DNA of 36,420 nt from a bacterium (GTDB lineage Bacteria; Patescibacteriota; Minisyncoccia; Minisyncoccales; GWA2-46-15). Positions 35,071-36,420 of the stretch are shown piece after piece; position 1 is the first letter of the stretch; every line of letters begins with the position of its first letter. The stretch is from the NCBI GenBank assembly GCA_030704795.1, contig JAUYCZ010000028.1, forward strand, positions 147,202-183,621, read 5' to 3'. A program made the translations under genes and the position numbers. The notes beneath the pieces are model-generated. The model saw nothing but the letters and a program-made list of their open reading frames with translations. It was not told the origin of the DNA and did no database searches.

Positions 35071-36420
35071 GGTTTATGTTTTCTATGGGTATGTAGCCGT
35101 ATACCTGTAATCCGTTTGGCGAACCCATGATTTTATCTACGGTGTTCCTAATTATGACTTTTCTTGCCTCAAAATTCAAGTTTTGAAGGGCTTTTACCGC
35201 TTTCTCGGCGAATGACTCTACTTCGCCCTGGCCGGGCAGAGTAGCTTCATTTATTTGTCCTCGTTCCACCTGTGCTTTTATAATCTGCTCCTCAAGGGAA
35301 GAGGCTCTCTCTCGTAATGGATTAGTGTATTCCTTCAGCCTCTCTATCGAAAATAGGCCGGCGCCATAAGCCTTAGCATAACGATCTTCTTCTTTCCTTA
35401 ATCTAACGATCTCTTTCTTTATGGAATCAACATCCGCCGTCGAACCGCTTGTTTGACTACGCCTCTCATCCGACCAACGCCTGATCTGTTTAAATAGTAA
35501 CTCTGGAGAACTCATAAGCTTTGAGATTTTTTGCCAAACCAGTTTATCGGCGATTCTCGCATTTATTCCTTTTTCGACACACGTTGGCGGCAAGGGAAAA
35601 CTATGAGTTCTATTTGTGCATCGGTAATATAAATACTTCCCGTGCTGGGGGCCTTCGCCAGCTCTCCTCTCTCCACAGCTGCACCATATCTTGCCGGCAA
35701 GTAAATATTCATTCTTCTTATTTCTCTGGCATAAATCAAAGTTAGTTTTCAGTTGCGTTCGCGCTCGCGTAAACAAATCTCTGTCAACAATCACCGGCAC
35801 GGGAATCTTGGATGCGATCCATTCTTCTTCTGGTTTTATTCTCCGGCTGCTCTTTTTCATTTTCCTATATTTTTCTCTATTGGTAGGATTTTCTGGAACT
35901 ACGGCATACGAGCTGCCCCAGCGGGCTTCTCCTATGTATGCTCTGTTCCTTAGCATGGTGGTTAGGGTGCTTGTATTCCAAACGCCCCTCTTACTTTTTC
36001 GTGGCTTTATACCTAATTCCTGCAATCTTTTGACCACCTTTCTAAAAGTTAAGCCCTCTCCGGCAATCCAACCAAATATCATTTTTACAACCCTCGCTTC
36101 GGCCGGGTTTATTTCATAATAACCGTGAATTTTCTTTTCTTTATCTCCTCGGATGTAGGTATATCCATAGAGCGCTTCACTTACTAATAAATGCCCCTCT
36201 CTGACTTTCCGAAGTTTACCTAATCGGAAACGTTCAGAAATTTTTGCTCTTTCATATTGAGCAAACAAACCCTTAACTCCATATAGAATTTTGTCCTCCT
36301 CGTTTTTAGGAGTAGACGTGGTAACAAATAGTACTTCTATCCCAGCTTCTCGCAGTTCATCCATAACCAATTCCTGATATGAATATCTACGGGCTAATCT
36401 ATCCGGGTCGTATATCAAAA
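34904..36420 (-). CDS. Serine recombinase (resolvase/invertase family, recombinase domain plus zinc ribbon), N-terminus beyond window edge
   Basis: IYDPDRLARRYSYQELVMDELREAGIEVLFVTT; YGYTYIRGDKEKKIHGYYEINPAEARVVKMIFGWIAGEG; LRNRAYIGEARWG; LLAGKIWCSCGERRAG; coiled-coil tail. Confidence 0.92.
   Translation of the reverse strand, partial: LIYDPDRLARRYSYQELVMDELREAGIEVLFVTTSTPKNEEDKILYGVKGLFAQYERAKISERFRLGKLRKVREGHLLVSEALYGYTYIRGDKEKKIHGYYEINPAEARVVKMIFGWIAGEGLTFRKVVKRLQELGIKPRKSKRGVWNTSTLTTMLRNRAYIGEARWGSSYAVVPENPTNREKYRKMKKSSRRIKPEEEWIASKIPVPVIVDRDLFTRARTQLKTNFDLCQRNKKNEYLLAGKIWCSCGERRAGEGPQHGKYLYYRCTNRTHSFPLPPTCVEKGINARIADKLVWQKISKLMSSPELLFKQIRRWSDERRSQTSGSTADVDSIKKEIVRLRKEEDRYAKAYGAGLFSIERLKEYTNPLRERASSLEEQIIKAQVERGQINEATLPGQGEVESFAEKAVKALQNLNFEARKVIIRNTVDKIMGSPNGLQVYGYIPIENINHVEYKTIHRHCRPAQRGQIHPFPDLDPETGGPFQLSFCHHRSQCRRRWRARRKGG

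Noticed and set aside
1-36420. CRISPR arrays, rRNA genes, insertion sequences with terminal repeats
   Set aside because: No regularly spaced direct repeats, no rRNA-like segments and no transposase seen other than the serine recombinase at the edge.

Overview
The window looks like chromosomal bacterial DNA; gene style (short membrane proteins, L23/S19 extensions, standalone ATP-cone, ComEC-like hydrolase) suggests Patescibacteria/CPR, which is inference. About 0-8.6 kb is the minus-strand str/S10 ribosomal block (S12-S7-EF-G-EF-Tu-S10 | L3-L4-L23-L2-S19), then an M50 protease, L28 and a tRNA-Pro(GGG). About 8.7-31 kb holds a small plus-strand metal/redox cluster (CDGSH, cupredoxin, His-rich protein, 2-TM protein), an adenylate-kinase-like gene, ComEC-like, CcdA-like, laccase-domain, MacAB-like export, glycosyltransferase, S41 protease, GlcG-like and surface-protein genes. 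About 31-36.4 kb has an ECF sigma/membrane regulator pair, ychF, and a serine recombinase that runs off the window edge. The strongest less-expected signals are: (1) a rod-shaped 6S-like ncRNA on the minus strand at 10478-10612 with its own promoter and terminator; (2) a serine recombinase without its own stop codon that reads out of frame into the P-loop region of ychF, suggesting ychF is an integration target; (3) four copies of a 28-30 nt two-hairpin element with covarying stems; (4) an S41 protease with a J-like domain lacking HPD; (5) a three-hairpin GC-rich array beside the sigma/regulator operon; (6) a split S10 operon with a new promoter and a terminator-like leader before L3; (7) a tRNA-Pro with a changed 18/55 pair. 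All calls come from reading the sequence; no database search or folding program was run.
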